Positions 8,219 through 19,310 are shown, numbered from the stretch's first letter. The stretch is DNA of 64,000 nucleotides from Bacillota bacterium (GCA_013177945.1 JABLXW010000001.1:186001-250000), one strand, 5' to 3'. A program made the numbers and translations. Notes: generated from the letters alone by a model not told the origin.

Positions 8219-8917
8219 ATGGCAGTAATTTCTATGAAGCAATTGCTTGAAGCGGGAGTTCACTTCGGCCACCAAACAAGACGCTGGAACCCCAAAATGG
8301 CCCCCTATATTTTTACGGAGCGGAACGGAATCTACATCATCGATCTCCAAAAAACCGTAAAGAAAATTGACGAAGCCTACAATTTTGTCAAAGACGTGGT
8401 CAGAGAAGGAAAGAGCATTCTTTTTGTAGGAACGAAAAAACAGGCACAGGAGTCGGTACGCGAAGAAGCAGAAAGATGCGGAATGTTTTATGTTAATGTT
8501 CGCTGGTTGGGAGGAATGCTGACCAATTTTTCCACCATCAGGAAACGGGTAGAGCGACTCAAGGAACTCGAAAAGATGGAGGAAACGGGATATTTCGATC
8601 TCCTCCCCAAAAAAGAGGTAACAAAATTGAAGGCAGAAAAGGATAAACTGGAAAAGTTTCTCAAGGGAATCAAAGAAATGAACGAGCTTCCGGGAGCGCT
8701 TTTCATTGTTGATTCCCGGAAAGAGCGAATTGCCGTCTGTGAAGCCAGAAAATTGGGAATACCTACAGTTGGAATTGTTGATACTAACTGTGATCCTGAT
8801 GAAATTGATTATGTGATTCCGGGAAACGACGATGCTATCAGAGCGGTCCGTCTACTTACCTCGAAGATCGCGGATGCGGTGATAGAAGCCAAACAGGGTG
8901 AACAGGAACAGGCTTAA
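8219..8917 (+). CDS. rpsB: 30S ribosomal protein S2
   Basis: S2 is a late-assembling protein of the small ribosomal subunit and is needed for S1 or mRNA engagement. The 232-residue protein opens with [20 protein letters not shown], the family hallmark, and carries [24 protein letters not shown] and the C-terminal [20 protein letters not shown] motif. ATG 8219 follows AAGGAGGAG. It is first in an operon with tsf, pyrH and frr, the standard order in Firmicutes. Confidence 0.98.
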   Translation: MAVISMKQLLEAGVHFGHQTRRWNPKMAPYIFTERNGIYIIDLQKTVKKIDEAYNFVKDVVREGKSILFVGTKKQAQESVREEAERCGMFYVNVRWLGGMLTNFSTIRKRVERLKELEKMEETGYFDLLPKKEVTKLKAEKDKLEKFLKGIKEMNELPGALFIVDSRKERIAVCEARKLGIPTVGIVDTNCDPDEIDYVIPGNDDAIRAVRLLTSKIADAVIEAKQGEQEQA

Positions 8918-8939
8918 ATACAGATCGGAGGGATCTTTT

Positions 8940-9536
8940 TTGATTAAAGCCGACCTTGTGAAAGAATTGCGGGAGCGTACAGGAGCCGGAATGATGGATT
9001 GCAAAAGGGCCCTCACGGAAACGGGCGGAGACCTTGAAAAAGCCCTTGTTTACCTGAGAGAACGGGGGCTTGCTACCGCCGCGAAAAAAGCAGGAAGAGC
9101 CACCAAGGAGGGCAGAATTGAAGCTTATATTCACGCCGGAGGCCGGCTAGGGGTATTAATCGAAGTCAACTGCGAAACCGATTTTGTTGCCAAAACAGAT
9201 GATTATCAAACCCTCTGCAGGGAATTAGCAATGCAAGTAGCAGCATCCAATCCCCTTTATATCGACCGCAGTGATGTTCCTCCTGACCAGCTGGAAAAGG
9301 AAAAGGAGATTTTGCGAACTCAAGCTTTAAATGAAGGCAAACCTGAAAAGGTGATTGATAAAATTGTTTCAGGAAGACTTGAAAAGTACTTCCAGGAAGT
9401 TTGCCTTCTGGAACAGCCCTATATCAGAGACCCTGAACGTACCGTAAAAGATTTAATCAACGAGTATATTGCCCGGTTAGGAGAAAATATTGTGGTCCGC
9501 CGTTTTTGCAGGTTCCGGCTTGGGGAAGAATCCTAA
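8940..9536 (+). CDS. tsf: Elongation factor Ts
   Basis: EF-Ts exchanges GDP for GTP on EF-Tu. The start is TTG at 8940, six bases after CGGAGGGAT (8927-8934), giving a 198-residue protein beginning [19 protein letters not shown]. The signature [18 protein letters not shown] and the core [15 protein letters not shown] are intact. At 198 residues it is the short, single-core-subdomain form, as in Thermus and many Clostridia, rather than the roughly 280-residue form of E. coli. Longer in-frame readings would overlap the rpsB end and lack a ribosome-binding site. Confidence 0.97.
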   Translation: MIKADLVKELRERTGAGMMDCKRALTETGGDLEKALVYLRERGLATAAKKAGRATKEGRIEAYIHAGGRLGVLIEVNCETDFVAKTDDYQTLCRELAMQVAASNPLYIDRSDVPPDQLEKEKEILRTQALNEGKPEKVIDKIVSGRLEKYFQEVCLLEQPYIRDPERTVKDLINEYIARLGENIVVRRFCRFRLGEES

Positions 9537-9568
9537 AATTGACCGGTTGAGAGGATTTACAAACATGA

Positions 9569-10883
<1,315 letters not shown>

Positions 10884-10900
10884 TTTTTGGAGCAATGATG

Positions 10901-11110
10901 ATGAAATTTCAGATTCCCGACGTTATCGGTTATCTTTACGAAGAAGGTGCTCGCCTCCTTCAACAGGCAGGTTACCGAATCCAAATTCGTTTTACCGGGC
11001 CTTTGCATCAAGAACCGGGTAAAAAGGCAAGAATTTTGCGCCAGCGTGAAATTGGAGAAAAAAAAGTCGAATTAATCATAGGGCATGAATTTTATTCAGA
11101 TCCCGCGTAA
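10901..11110 (+). CDS. Small stand-alone PASTA-like domain protein
   Basis: The product is about 69 residues: KFQIPDVIGYLYEEGARLLQQAGYRIQI, then a Pro/Gly turn and a C-terminal strand KVELIIGHEF. This is one PASTA unit (PDVxG ... A ... L ... AG), a fold usually found in tandem on serine/threonine kinases and penicillin-binding proteins, where it binds peptidoglycan fragments. Here it stands alone, without a membrane anchor or signal peptide. Three ATGs are in a row (10895, 10898, 10901); TTGGAG at 10887-10892 is best spaced for the third. It lies between frr and a ferredoxin gene and its role is unknown. Confidence 0.72.
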   Translation: MKFQIPDVIGYLYEEGARLLQQAGYRIQIRFTGPLHQEPGKKARILRQREIGEKKVELIIGHEFYSDPA

Positions 11111-11124
11111 AAGGAGGTGATAAA

Positions 11125-11295
11125 ATGCCCTACAAAATCACCGATAAGTGCGAAGCTTGCGGTACCTGCCTTGATGAATGTCCCAATGGAGCGATTGAAG
11201 AGGTAGATGGCACCTATCGGATCAACACCGAAAAGTGTGAAGATTGTGGAACTTGCATGGATGTATGCCCCAACGAAGCAATCGTGGAAGAGTAA
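11125..11295 (+). CDS. Small 2[4Fe-4S] ferredoxin
   Basis: This is a 56-residue bacterial ferredoxin carrying electrons between anaerobic redox enzymes. Two cluster motifs are complete: CEACGTCLDECPNGAI (residues about 9-24) and CEDCGTCMDVCPNEAI (about 38-53), i.e. CxxCxxCxxxCP twice. ATG 11125 follows a very strong AAGGAGGTGA (11111-11120). It is 14 bases after the PASTA-like gene and directly before a terminator, so it closes the rpsB operon. Its conserved length and internal two-fold repeat leave little doubt. Confidence 0.96.
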   Translation: MPYKITDKCEACGTCLDECPNGAIEEVDGTYRINTEKCEDCGTCMDVCPNEAIVEE

Positions 11296-11309
11296 GCAGA
11301 CCCTGCCTT

Positions 11310-11331
11310 CCCCCTCATGGAGGGGGTTTTT
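11310..11331 (+). terminator. Rho-independent terminator after the ferredoxin gene
   Basis: The stem CCCCCTC (11310-11316) and GAGGGGG (11320-11326), with a 3-base ATG loop, is followed by five T residues. It ends the rpsB-to-ferredoxin operon. Confidence 0.92.
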
Positions 11332-11362
11332 CTTAACCAAACCTTTTCTGGGAGAGTTAACA

Positions 11363-12148
11363 TTGATTGAAGGTCTTTTAAATCGAATCAGAATTAAAAA
11401 ACAAAACGGTTATCAAGAAGAAGAAAAATTACGGAAAAGACTTGATTTGGCCCGCCTTCCTTTTCATGTAGCCATCATTATGGACGGCAACGGACGCTGG
11501 GCCCAGGCAAGGGGGCTCCCCCGGGCAATGGGCCACCGGGCAGGAGTGGAAACGCTCCGCAACATCGTAAAACTGTGCTTGGAATTAAAGATAAAAATTT
11601 TAACGGTGTTTGCCTTTTCCACGGAAAACTGGAAGCGCCCGCAAGAAGAAATCAATATCTTAATGGACTTGTTGTGCGAGTATATCCAAAAGGAATTAAA
11701 TGAACTGCACCAGCAGGGAATCCAAATCAGAGCTATTGGACACATCCACGAACTGCCTGATCCTGCTCAAAAAGAAATTATCAGGGCCCAGGACCTGACC
11801 TCTCAAAACGACAAACTTATTTTAAATCTTGCGCTGAATTACGGGGGGCGCCTGGAAATTGTGGATGCTGCCCGGAAAATCGCGCTTCGCGTCAAAAATG
11901 GTGAGCTGGAGCCAGCCGAAATCGACGAAGCTGTTTTTGAAAAACACCTTTACACTGCGGATCTCCCGGACCCAGACCTTTTAATCCGTCCAGCAGGAGA
12001 ACTTCGCATCAGCAACTTTCTCCTCTGGCAGACGGCTTATACCGAATTCTGGAGCACTCCGGTTTTCTGGCCGGACTTCCGGGCATCCCACTTTCTGCAG
12101 GCACTGGTGTCTTTTCAGCAGCGGAAACGCCGTTTCGGAGGGCTTTGA
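11363..12148 (+). CDS. uppS: Isoprenyl transferase (undecaprenyl diphosphate synthase)
   Basis: UppS condenses isopentenyl diphosphate units cis onto farnesyl diphosphate to make the C55 carrier lipid for cell-wall synthesis. The family block HVAIIMDGNGRWAQARGLPR carries the catalytic aspartate, followed by GHRAGVETLRNIVK; the C-terminal DLLIRPAGELRISNFLLWQ is also typical. I choose TTG 11363, after GGGAGAG, which yields 261 residues; upstream extension of the frame runs through the ferredoxin gene. It heads the uppS-cdsA-dxr-rseP-ispG-proS block. Confidence 0.96.
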   Translation: MIEGLLNRIRIKKQNGYQEEEKLRKRLDLARLPFHVAIIMDGNGRWAQARGLPRAMGHRAGVETLRNIVKLCLELKIKILTVFAFSTENWKRPQEEINILMDLLCEYIQKELNELHQQGIQIRAIGHIHELPDPAQKEIIRAQDLTSQNDKLILNLALNYGGRLEIVDAARKIALRVKNGELEPAEIDEAVFEKHLYTADLPDPDLLIRPAGELRISNFLLWQTAYTEFWSTPVFWPDFRASHFLQALVSFQQRKRRFGGL

Positions 12149-12163
12149 GGGGGCCTGGAAATT

Positions 12164-12964
12164 TTGCTTTTGGAACGTATCCTCAGCGCAGTCCTGGGCA
12201 TCCCCGTTTTGATTTACCTCTCTTACGAAGGAAAATACATTTTCCTGGCCGGGATTGTTTTTCTCGCCATGGCAGGCCTGCGCGAACTCTGCTCCATCAT
12301 GGTGCGCATGAATCTCAAAACTCACCCGCTTCTCATTTACGGAAGCGGCATTCTCTTTCCCTTTCTTGCCTTTTTTGCACCAAGCAGCCGGGAACACGAG
12401 CTCCTTTTAACAGGTCTCACGATTTATTTGTTAATTCATCTTATCGCATTAATTATTACTTTCCCCAGGCATACACTTGGTGACAGCGCTTCATCTTTTT
12501 TGGGAGGCTGCTACGTAAGCCTCCTGCTCAGTTATCTCATTTTAATCAGAAAAATGAATTCCTTCGGGTTCCCGTATTTGCTCTTCGTCTTTATCGTCAC
12601 CTGGGCCTGCGATACAGGTGCTTATTTTGCGGGGCGGCTCTGGGGACGCCGCCACCTCTGGCGCAATTTAAGCCCCAAAAAGACATTAGAAGGAACTGCT
12701 GGAGGCCTGGTGTTAAGCATTGGAGCGGCTTTTCTCTTTCAGCTTTTTTATCCTCTCTTTTCTTATTTAAGTACATTTTTTCTCGGCCTGCTGATCGGCA
12801 TTTTCGTTCAGCTGGGAGACCTGGTGGAATCTGCCATCAAGAGGCTGGGAAAGGTAAAAAATTCCGGAGAATTGATTCCCGGCCATGGAGGAATTCTGGA
12901 TCGTTTTGACAGCCTGCTTTTCAGCGCTCCCATTACTTACCTTTACCTGAAGTTCTTTATCTAA
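12164..12964 (+). CDS. cdsA: Phosphatidate cytidylyltransferase (CDP-diglyceride synthase)
   Basis: CdsA makes CDP-diacylglycerol from phosphatidate and CTP at the cytoplasmic membrane. The 266-residue protein has about seven to eight hydrophobic segments. The C-terminal signature, SAIKRLGKVKNSGELIPGHGG followed by ILDRFDSL, is clear, as is the WACDTGAYFAGRLWG segment. The start is uncertain between TTG 12164 and TTG 12170, with a weak GAGGGGG ribosome-binding stretch upstream. It lies between uppS and an AI-2E family gene. Confidence 0.94.
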   Translation: MLLERILSAVLGIPVLIYLSYEGKYIFLAGIVFLAMAGLRELCSIMVRMNLKTHPLLIYGSGILFPFLAFFAPSSREHELLLTGLTIYLLIHLIALIITFPRHTLGDSASSFLGGCYVSLLLSYLILIRKMNSFGFPYLLFVFIVTWACDTGAYFAGRLWGRRHLWRNLSPKKTLEGTAGGLVLSIGAAFLFQLFYPLFSYLSTFFLGLLIGIFVQLGDLVESAIKRLGKVKNSGELIPGHGGILDRFDSLLFSAPITYLYLKFFI

Positions 12965-12994
12965 GTTCCTTATAACCGTTGAGGAGGGACCCAG

Positions 12995-14095
12995 GTGACT
13001 CCTGCTTTAGAGAAGAATCTCTTAATATTCATAAAAATTTTAACTCTTGTTCTGGTTGGGGCGGGCATTTATTTTTTCATCACCCATTTTTGGCCGTTCC
13101 TGGCGCGCCTGATCGGAGCGGGAATCAAGGCGGTGCTCCCGTTTCTGATCGCGTATCTTTTTGCCTCACTGCTCGATCCCCCGATTACCTTTTTAGAGCA
13201 AAGGCTGCACTTATCTCGAACCTGGGGGACTCTTTTCGCCCTTCTCCTGTTTATCGCCATCATTGGGGGGCTTCTTTTTCTTCTTATTTCCAACTTAATC
13301 CGGGAACTCGTTCAATTATCCCAGGCTCTTGCCAGTGCATCCCAGGACTTAGAAATATGGAACCTGAACCTGCTGGTAGAGCGATTTCAGTCATTCTTAT
13401 TAAACCTGCATCTTCCCCAAAACATTATTCAGGAGGCCGTTCGTAACCTCTGGCAGGTTGTCGATTTTACGAAAAACATTGTGGGCATAATCCTGACCCA
13501 GCTTTTCCGCTTTATTGCATCCCTGCCCCGCTACTTCATTCTTTTAATTATCACCCTGGTTGGAAGCTTTTTCTTCGCCCGTGATTACCATTTAATCAAA
13601 ACAAACATGATCCGTTTTATCCCCGCGCCGTGGCAGGCACCCTTTAAAAGGGTGAGCGGCGGCCTTTTTAAAGCATTCCACGGATATTTAAAGGCCCAGT
13701 TATTTTTAATCAGTTTAACAGGCCTTGAAAGCCTGGTGGGGCTTTCGATCCTGGGTGTAAGCTACGCCCACATTCTGGCGCTGGTTGCTGCTTTCGTCGA
13801 TCTTTTGCCGATTTTGGGCCCCGGCTCCCTTTATATTCCCTGGGCGCTCTGGATGCTCTTCTCCGGAAAAATTCGCCTGGGGATTGGTCTCCTGATTCTT
13901 TATGGTATAATCGTGGTGGTAAGACAGTTACTGGAGCCCAAGGTGGTCGGTCAAAGTCTTGGGCTTCATCCTCTTACCACACTCATCACCCTTTACTTTG
14001 GATTCTCGCTTTTGGGTTTATGGGGTTTGATTCTAGGGCCCGCCCTGGTAATTGCCTATAAAGCATTTTTCGAGGAAAAAAAGGCAGGCATCTGA
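12995..14095 (+). CDS. AI-2E family transporter (PerM-like permease)
   Basis: The protein has 366 residues with seven to eight membrane segments: two near the N-terminus, one at about residues 70-95, and a C-terminal cluster. Members of the AI-2E/PerM family export or exchange solutes; TqsA handles autoinducer-2 and some relatives are sodium/proton antiporters, so the substrate cannot be assigned here. GTG 12995 follows GAGGAGGGAC. It is inserted between cdsA and dxr, a pair that is often adjacent in Firmicutes. Confidence 0.85.
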   Translation: MTPALEKNLLIFIKILTLVLVGAGIYFFITHFWPFLARLIGAGIKAVLPFLIAYLFASLLDPPITFLEQRLHLSRTWGTLFALLLFIAIIGGLLFLLISNLIRELVQLSQALASASQDLEIWNLNLLVERFQSFLLNLHLPQNIIQEAVRNLWQVVDFTKNIVGIILTQLFRFIASLPRYFILLIITLVGSFFFARDYHLIKTNMIRFIPAPWQAPFKRVSGGLFKAFHGYLKAQLFLISLTGLESLVGLSILGVSYAHILALVAAFVDLLPILGPGSLYIPWALWMLFSGKIRLGIGLLILYGIIVVVRQLLEPKVVGQSLGLHPLTTLITLYFGFSLLGLWGLILGPALVIAYKAFFEEKKAGI

Positions 14096-14099
14096 AGTG

Positions 14100-15254
14100 A
14101 TGAAAAAAAGGATCGTAATCCTCGGCTCTACAGGCTCAATCGGAAGACAGGCCCTTGAAGTAGTAAGCTCTTTTCCCGAGGCTTTTCAAGTGGTCGGACT
14201 GGCCGCAAAACGGAACATTGACTTGCTTGAGCAACAGGTTCGCCTTTTTAACGTTCCCTATGCCGCGGTAATGGACCCTGATGCCGCTCGGGTTTTTTCC
14301 GAACGACTCCGGGATCTAAAGGTAACCTGCCTGAAAGGACCAGAGGGTTTTACCAGGCTTGCCGGACTTCCGGAATCCGATTTAATCCTGGTAGCAGTAA
14401 CCGGGATTGCAGGGCTTCGCCCCACCCTCGAAGCAATTTATACCCGGAAAAACATCGCCCTGGCCAATAAGGAAACCCTGGTTGCGGGGGGAAACCTTGT
14501 CATGGAGGCGGCCCGCAAAATGGGGGTTCAGATCATTCCAGTGGACAGCGAACACTCCGCGATCTTCCAGTGCTGGGAGAGAACCGGCGAGGCTGCCCGG
14601 GTAATCATAACAGGTTCAGGCGGCCCCTTTCGAGGTTTCTCCCGTCAGGAACTCAAAAAGGTTACGCCTGAAATGGCCCTGCGCCACCCGACCTGGCAGA
14701 TGGGCCCGAAAATCACCGTTGATTCCGCCACACTGATGAACAAGGGGCTTGAAGTAATCGAGGCAAAATGGCTATTTGGGATCGCGTACGACCAGATCGA
14801 AGTAGTGATCCACCCTCAAAGCATCGTACACGGCCTTGTTGTTTTTAAAGACGGAAGCGTACTTGCCCAGCTGAGCTGGCCGGACATGCGCCTCCCAATT
14901 CAATACGCCCTTTTCTTTCCAGAACGAAGAAAAAGTGGCATTGCTCCCTTAGACCTTGTTAAGGCAGGGCAGCTTACTTTTGAACCTCCAGACCTTGACA
15001 CCTTTCCGTGTCTTAAGCTGGCTCTTGAAGCCGGTAAAATTGGAGGGACAATGCCCGCTGTTTTAAACGCAGCCAACGAAGTTGCAGTTGAGGCATTTTT
15101 GGGAGGAAAGATTTCCTTTCTGGCAATCCCCGAACTTATCTCCGAAGCAATGAATTCTCATCTCCCAAGGCCTGCTCCAGAACTGGAGGAGATTCTGGCC
15201 GCAGACGAGTGGGGCCGAAAACACACTGAGCGACTGATTGAAATGAGAAATTAG
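14100..15254 (+). CDS. dxr: 1-deoxy-D-xylulose-5-phosphate reductoisomerase
   Basis: Dxr converts DXP to MEP with NADPH, the committed step of the non-mevalonate isoprenoid pathway. Residues 6-20 contain the NADPH-binding GSTGSIGRQALEVV. ANKETLVAGG, VDSEHSAIFQC and the SGGPFRG loop belong to the active site. ATG 14100 gives 384 residues, the normal length; the earlier in-frame ATG at 14052 would lie inside the transporter gene. It overlaps no gene, but only 4 bases separate it from the upstream stop. ispG two genes later acts in the same pathway. Confidence 0.97.
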   Translation: MKKRIVILGSTGSIGRQALEVVSSFPEAFQVVGLAAKRNIDLLEQQVRLFNVPYAAVMDPDAARVFSERLRDLKVTCLKGPEGFTRLAGLPESDLILVAVTGIAGLRPTLEAIYTRKNIALANKETLVAGGNLVMEAARKMGVQIIPVDSEHSAIFQCWERTGEAARVIITGSGGPFRGFSRQELKKVTPEMALRHPTWQMGPKITVDSATLMNKGLEVIEAKWLFGIAYDQIEVVIHPQSIVHGLVVFKDGSVLAQLSWPDMRLPIQYALFFPERRKSGIAPLDLVKAGQLTFEPPDLDTFPCLKLALEAGKIGGTMPAVLNAANEVAVEAFLGGKISFLAIPELISEAMNSHLPRPAPELEEILAADEWGRKHTERLIEMRN

Positions 15255-15264
15255 GAGGTTTCCC

Positions 15265-16299
15265 ATGCCCGTTCTTATTTCTGTTCTGGTTTTGGGTTTT
15301 CTCATCTGTATCCACGAGTTGGGGCACTTCCTCGTTGCAAAGCTGGTTGGTATCCAGGTAGAGGAATTCAGCATCGGCTTTGGCCCCAAACTTTTCAGTT
15401 TCAAAACAGCAAAAAGTCCAACCAGATATTCCCTGCGCTGCTTTCCTTTGGGCGGATTCGTAAAAATGGCAGGAATGGACCCGGCCAGCGACCAAGAAAA
15501 TGGATTTAACAAAAAACCTTTAAAAGACCGCATCGCCGTTATTGCAGCAGGATCGGTTACCAATTTCCTGGTTGCAATTGTGCTTTTTATTTTCACTTTC
15601 AGCATCATCGGGATCCCCACTCCGTCGAATTCAAATGTCATCGGAGAAGTTGTCCCGGGAAGCCCCGCTGCCCGAATTGGGTTGAAACCGGGTGATAGAA
15701 TAATCCAGGTGAACGAGACTCCAACGGATACCTGGGAGAAGATTGCATTGAATATTCATAAAAGAGCCTGGCAGAAAACGCGCCTCGTGATCGAGCGCGA
15801 CAATAAAAAATATATCTTTTTCGTTACACCCCAGTTCGATCCCAAGTTCCAGGTAGGCCAGATCGGAATCAGACAAAGCCTGGTTTGGGAGAAGCAAAGT
15901 TTTTCGAATGCTGTAAAATTAGGCCTGAGCCGGGCCTTTAGCTTTGCCCATCTGATTTTACAAGGTCTTATAGGAACGGTAACCGGTGCAGTACCTCCCG
16001 AGGAAATCGCAGGGCCCATCGGGATCACCCAGATGATTGGGGAGGCAGTGCGCGGGGGAGCCGGTTACCTGCTCAGTTTTACCGCTATCCTGAGCATAAA
16101 TCTCGCCCTGATCAACCTTCTTCCTATTCCCGCTTTAGACGGGAGCAGATTGGTTTTTCTCTTTTTGGAGGGAATCCGGGGGAGGCCGGTAGATCCAGAA
16201 AAAGAAAATTTTATCCACCTGATTGGTTTTGCCCTTCTAATGGTTTTAATCCTCCTCATTACTTATAACGACCTCGCCCGTTTATTAACCGGACACTAG
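15265..16299 (+). CDS. rseP: Site-2 intramembrane zinc metalloprotease RseP/RasP
   Basis: This membrane protease performs regulated intramembrane proteolysis of anti-sigma factors and signal-peptide remnants. The 344-residue protein has the zinc-binding HELGH motif in the first membrane helix (about residues 15-19) and a PDZ domain (about 125-195, with VVPGSPAARIGLKPGDRIIQ). A second metal-ligand region, NLLPIPALDGSRLVFL, lies near the C-terminus, with three to four membrane segments overall. ATG 15265 follows TTAGGAGG. It sits between dxr and ispG, a very common order in bacteria. Confidence 0.96.
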   Translation: MPVLISVLVLGFLICIHELGHFLVAKLVGIQVEEFSIGFGPKLFSFKTAKSPTRYSLRCFPLGGFVKMAGMDPASDQENGFNKKPLKDRIAVIAAGSVTNFLVAIVLFIFTFSIIGIPTPSNSNVIGEVVPGSPAARIGLKPGDRIIQVNETPTDTWEKIALNIHKRAWQKTRLVIERDNKKYIFFVTPQFDPKFQVGQIGIRQSLVWEKQSFSNAVKLGLSRAFSFAHLILQGLIGTVTGAVPPEEIAGPIGITQMIGEAVRGGAGYLLSFTAILSINLALINLLPIPALDGSRLVFLFLEGIRGRPVDPEKENFIHLIGFALLMVLILLITYNDLARLLTGH

Positions 16300-16309
16300 G
16301 GTGGTTTTC

Positions 16310-17374
16310 ATGCGCAGGATTACCAGACAAATCATGGTTGGTAATGTGCCTGTCGGCGGGGGAGCACCGGTTTCGGTGCAAACCATGACAAAAACGGATA
16401 CGCGCGATGTCGCCTCAACTGTAGCCCAAATCAGGGAACTGGAGCAACTTGGATGCGACATCATCAGGGTTGCCGTCCCCGACCGGGACGCGGCAAATGC
16501 CATAAAAAAAATTAAAGAGCAAATCAGGATTCCTCTTGTCGCAGATATCCATTTTGATTACCGGCTTGCTCTGCTGGCAATCGAAAAGGGAGCAGACGGG
16601 CTCCGGATCAACCCCGGAAACATCGGGAGCCAGGAACGCGTCCGGGCTGTTGTCAGGGCTGCGGCTGAAAAAAACATCCCAATCCGGATCGGGGTAAATG
16701 CAGGCTCCCTGGCTCCGGAAATCCTGGCAAAATACGGAAGAACAGCCACAGGATTGGTGGAAAGTGCTCTCTCCCATGTTGCCTTGCTGGAGAAAGAGAA
16801 TTATTACAACCTGAAAATCTCCGTTAAGGCTGCCGAGGTTCCCATAACAATAGAGGCATACAGGATTTTAGCAAAACGGGTCGATTATCCCCTTCATTTG
16901 GGGGTCACCGAAGCAGGAGGGCCCTGGGCGGGAACAATCAAATCGGCGGTCGGGATTGGGGCTCTGCTCGCGGAGGGGATCGGAGACACAATCCGCGTTT
17001 CTCTGACAGGCACCCCCCATGAAGAAATACGCGTGGGAATCCAAATTTTAAAGAGCCTGGGTCTCAGGGCAGAGGGAATTGAACTTATTTCATGCCCTAC
17101 TTGCGGGCGTTGTCAAATAAACCTGATTGAAATTGCCCGGGCCGTGGAAAAACGCCTCCCCGCCTCGAAAAAAAACCTGCGTGTCGCAGTAATGGGTTGC
17201 ACCGTAAACGGGCCAGGGGAAGCCCGGGAGGCTGACGTTGGAATCGCAGGGGGAAAGGGCTCCGGCCTCTTATTTAAAAAAGGCAAAATGATCCGGAAGG
17301 TTCCCGAGGAAAAACTGGCTGATGCTCTCATTACAGAAATTGAACAAATGCTGGAGGAACAGGAGGGAGTTTAA
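16310..17374 (+). CDS. ispG: 4-hydroxy-3-methylbut-2-enyl-diphosphate synthase (flavodoxin type)
   Basis: IspG reductively opens MEcPP to HMBPP, using a [4Fe-4S] cluster. The protein has 354 residues from ATG 16310, which is well spaced from AGGGTGG; a GTG at 16301 is the alternative. The N-terminal TIM-barrel part shows VSVQTMTKTDTRDVASTV and the VADIHFDYRLAL motif. The C-terminal cluster site shows the cysteines CPTCGRCQ and VMGCTVNGPGEA. It is 3 bases before proS. Confidence 0.97.
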   Translation: MRRITRQIMVGNVPVGGGAPVSVQTMTKTDTRDVASTVAQIRELEQLGCDIIRVAVPDRDAANAIKKIKEQIRIPLVADIHFDYRLALLAIEKGADGLRINPGNIGSQERVRAVVRAAAEKNIPIRIGVNAGSLAPEILAKYGRTATGLVESALSHVALLEKENYYNLKISVKAAEVPITIEAYRILAKRVDYPLHLGVTEAGGPWAGTIKSAVGIGALLAEGIGDTIRVSLTGTPHEEIRVGIQILKSLGLRAEGIELISCPTCGRCQINLIEIARAVEKRLPASKKNLRVAVMGCTVNGPGEAREADVGIAGGKGSGLLFKKGKMIRKVPEEKLADALITEIEQMLEEQEGV

Positions 17375-17377
17375 AGG

Positions 17378-19105
17378 ATGCGGGTAACACAAAATTTAAT
17401 TCCGACTCTCAGGGAGGTGCCAGCAGAAGCAGATACGATCAGCCATCAACTTCTGATTCGTGCGGGCATGCTCCGCAAGGTGGCTGCCGGGATTTATACT
17501 CTTCTTCCCCTGGGGTATCGGGTCGTAGAAAAAATTAAGCAGATCGTCCGAGAAGAAATGAATAAGGCCGGAGGAATCGAGCTTTTGCTTCCCATTATTC
17601 AGCCTGCAGAGATATGGCACGAGACAGGACGCTGGGAAGTATACGGGCCCGAAATGTTTCGCTTGCATGACCGCCACGGGCGCAGTTTTTGTTTGGGGCC
17701 AACCCACGAGGAGATCATTACAGATTTAATCCGCCAGGAAGTCAAGTCTTATCGCCAGCTTCCTCTCCTCCTCTATCAAATTCAAAACAAATACAGAGAT
17801 GAACGTCGCCCTCGCTTCGGGTTAATGCGCGGGCGGGAGTTCATTATGAAGGACCTGTACTCCTTCGACAGAGACGAGCAAGGCCTGGAAATCAGTTACC
17901 AGAAGATGTACAATGCTTACAGCCGTATTTTCAGCCGGTGCGGCCTCACCTTCAGGGTTGTTGAGGCCGATCCAGGTGCAATTGGCGGAAGTGATACCCA
18001 CGAGTTTATGGTGCTTGCGGAAGCCGGAGAGGCGCAACTTGTTTTCTGTTCTGTCTGTGACTACGCCGCAAATGTGGAAAAGGCTCCGTGCCGACCGCAG
18101 AAAGTTGCTTCCCTCGGAAAGCCCCAACCCCTGGAACTTGTTCCAACACCCGGGGCGCGTACCGTACAGGAGGTAGCAGCCTATTTAGGTGTGGAACCCA
18201 AAGCTGTTCTCAAGACCCTGTTCTACTACGCAGATGGGGAAGCGGTCGCAGTTCTTGTACGGGGAGATCGCGCCGTAAATGAAACCAAATTAAAAAATTT
18301 CCTTGGAGCAACTCAGCTTGAAATTGCCCCGGAAGTGGAAATCAGCCAGCGGTTTCAGATCCCGGTGGGGTATGCCGGACCATGCGGTTTAAAGGAGAAG
18401 GCGCCGGTAAAAATTATTGGAGACTACGAGGTCAAGGAGTTAGTTAATGCCGTTGCAGGAGCTAACCGGAAAGACTATCATTATCTAAACGTAAACCCCG
18501 GCCGCGACTACGATCTCGATGGCCTGGGGGATCTTCGTGTTGCAGAAGAGGGGGATCCCTGTCCAAAATGTGATGCTCCCCTTCAGTTCAAAAGGGGGAT
18601 TGAAGTCGGCCAAATCTTCAAACTGGGCGATAAATACAGCAAGGCCCTGGGAGCCACCATTCTCGACGAAACGGGAAAAGAGATTCCCATAATCATGGGT
18701 TGCTATGGAATCGGCATTACGAGGACCATGGCCGCAGCAGTGGAACAAAGACATGATGAAAACGGAATTATCTGGCCTGTATCAATTGCTCCCTACGAGG
18801 TGGTTGTGATCCCGATCAGTCACCGGGATTCCTTACAGGTCAAACTTGCCGAGGAAATTTATCAGAACCTTCTGGCCGCCGGAGTAGACGTAATTTACGA
18901 TGATCGCCCGGAGCGGGCCGGCGTCAAGTTCAAGGATGCCGATTTAATTGGCTATCCCGTTCGTCTGGTAGTGGGAACCCAGGCAGTTACGGAAGGGCTG
19001 GTTGAAATTAAATGGCGCGCGACCGGAGAAATAATTTTCAAGGAAAAAGGAGAGGCCGTTGATTACCTGGCCGAAACTCTAAACACCCTCCGAAGAGGAG
19101 AATAA
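17378..19105 (+). CDS. proS: Prolyl-tRNA synthetase (bacterial type with editing domain)
   Basis: ProRS charges tRNA-Pro. The 575-residue size is that of the bacterial form with an INS editing domain between motifs 2 and 3 (about residues 225-405, YbaK-like, including [16 protein letters not shown]). Motif 2 is seen as [20 protein letters not shown] and motif 3 as [20 protein letters not shown]. An anticodon-binding domain closes the protein. The start ATG 17378 is 3 bases beyond ispG. In Bacillus the next gene is polC, then rimP; polC is not present here. Confidence 0.97.
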   Translation: MRVTQNLIPTLREVPAEADTISHQLLIRAGMLRKVAAGIYTLLPLGYRVVEKIKQIVREEMNKAGGIELLLPIIQPAEIWHETGRWEVYGPEMFRLHDRHGRSFCLGPTHEEIITDLIRQEVKSYRQLPLLLYQIQNKYRDERRPRFGLMRGREFIMKDLYSFDRDEQGLEISYQKMYNAYSRIFSRCGLTFRVVEADPGAIGGSDTHEFMVLAEAGEAQLVFCSVCDYAANVEKAPCRPQKVASLGKPQPLELVPTPGARTVQEVAAYLGVEPKAVLKTLFYYADGEAVAVLVRGDRAVNETKLKNFLGATQLEIAPEVEISQRFQIPVGYAGPCGLKEKAPVKIIGDYEVKELVNAVAGANRKDYHYLNVNPGRDYDLDGLGDLRVAEEGDPCPKCDAPLQFKRGIEVGQIFKLGDKYSKALGATILDETGKEIPIIMGCYGIGITRTMAAAVEQRHDENGIIWPVSIAPYEVVVIPISHRDSLQVKLAEEIYQNLLAAGVDVIYDDRPERAGVKFKDADLIGYPVRLVVGTQAVTEGLVEIKWRATGEIIFKEKGEAVDYLAETLNTLRRGE

Positions 19106-19130
19106 CAAATTGTCAGGGGGCCGCTTCATA

Positions 19131-19310
19131 ATGAATTACAAAATCATCATTCTAGCATTAGTATTATTGCTGGGTTTGGTTTACTACTTTCGCCAAGCGC
19201 ATGCTTCACAAAAAAACAGAAACAGGATTATCGACATCTTAGTAATAATACAAGGTTCACCTCTGAGCCTGCCGGAATCAACGACCCTTTCGAAATTGCT
19301 GGAATATTAA
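19131..19310 (+). CDS. Possible 59-residue single-pass membrane protein
   Basis: The frame encodes MNYKIIILALVLLLGLVYYF, a clear membrane segment, followed by a short polar tail ending SLPESTTLSKLLEY. The ATG at 19131 is preceded by a run of five G (19117-19121) at about 9 bases. I do not recognise it. It occupies the place where polC stands between proS and rimP in Bacillus. A genuine small membrane protein and a chance frame are both possible. Confidence 0.45.
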   Translation: MNYKIIILALVLLLGLVYYFRQAHASQKNRNRIIDILVIIQGSPLSLPESTTLSKLLEY

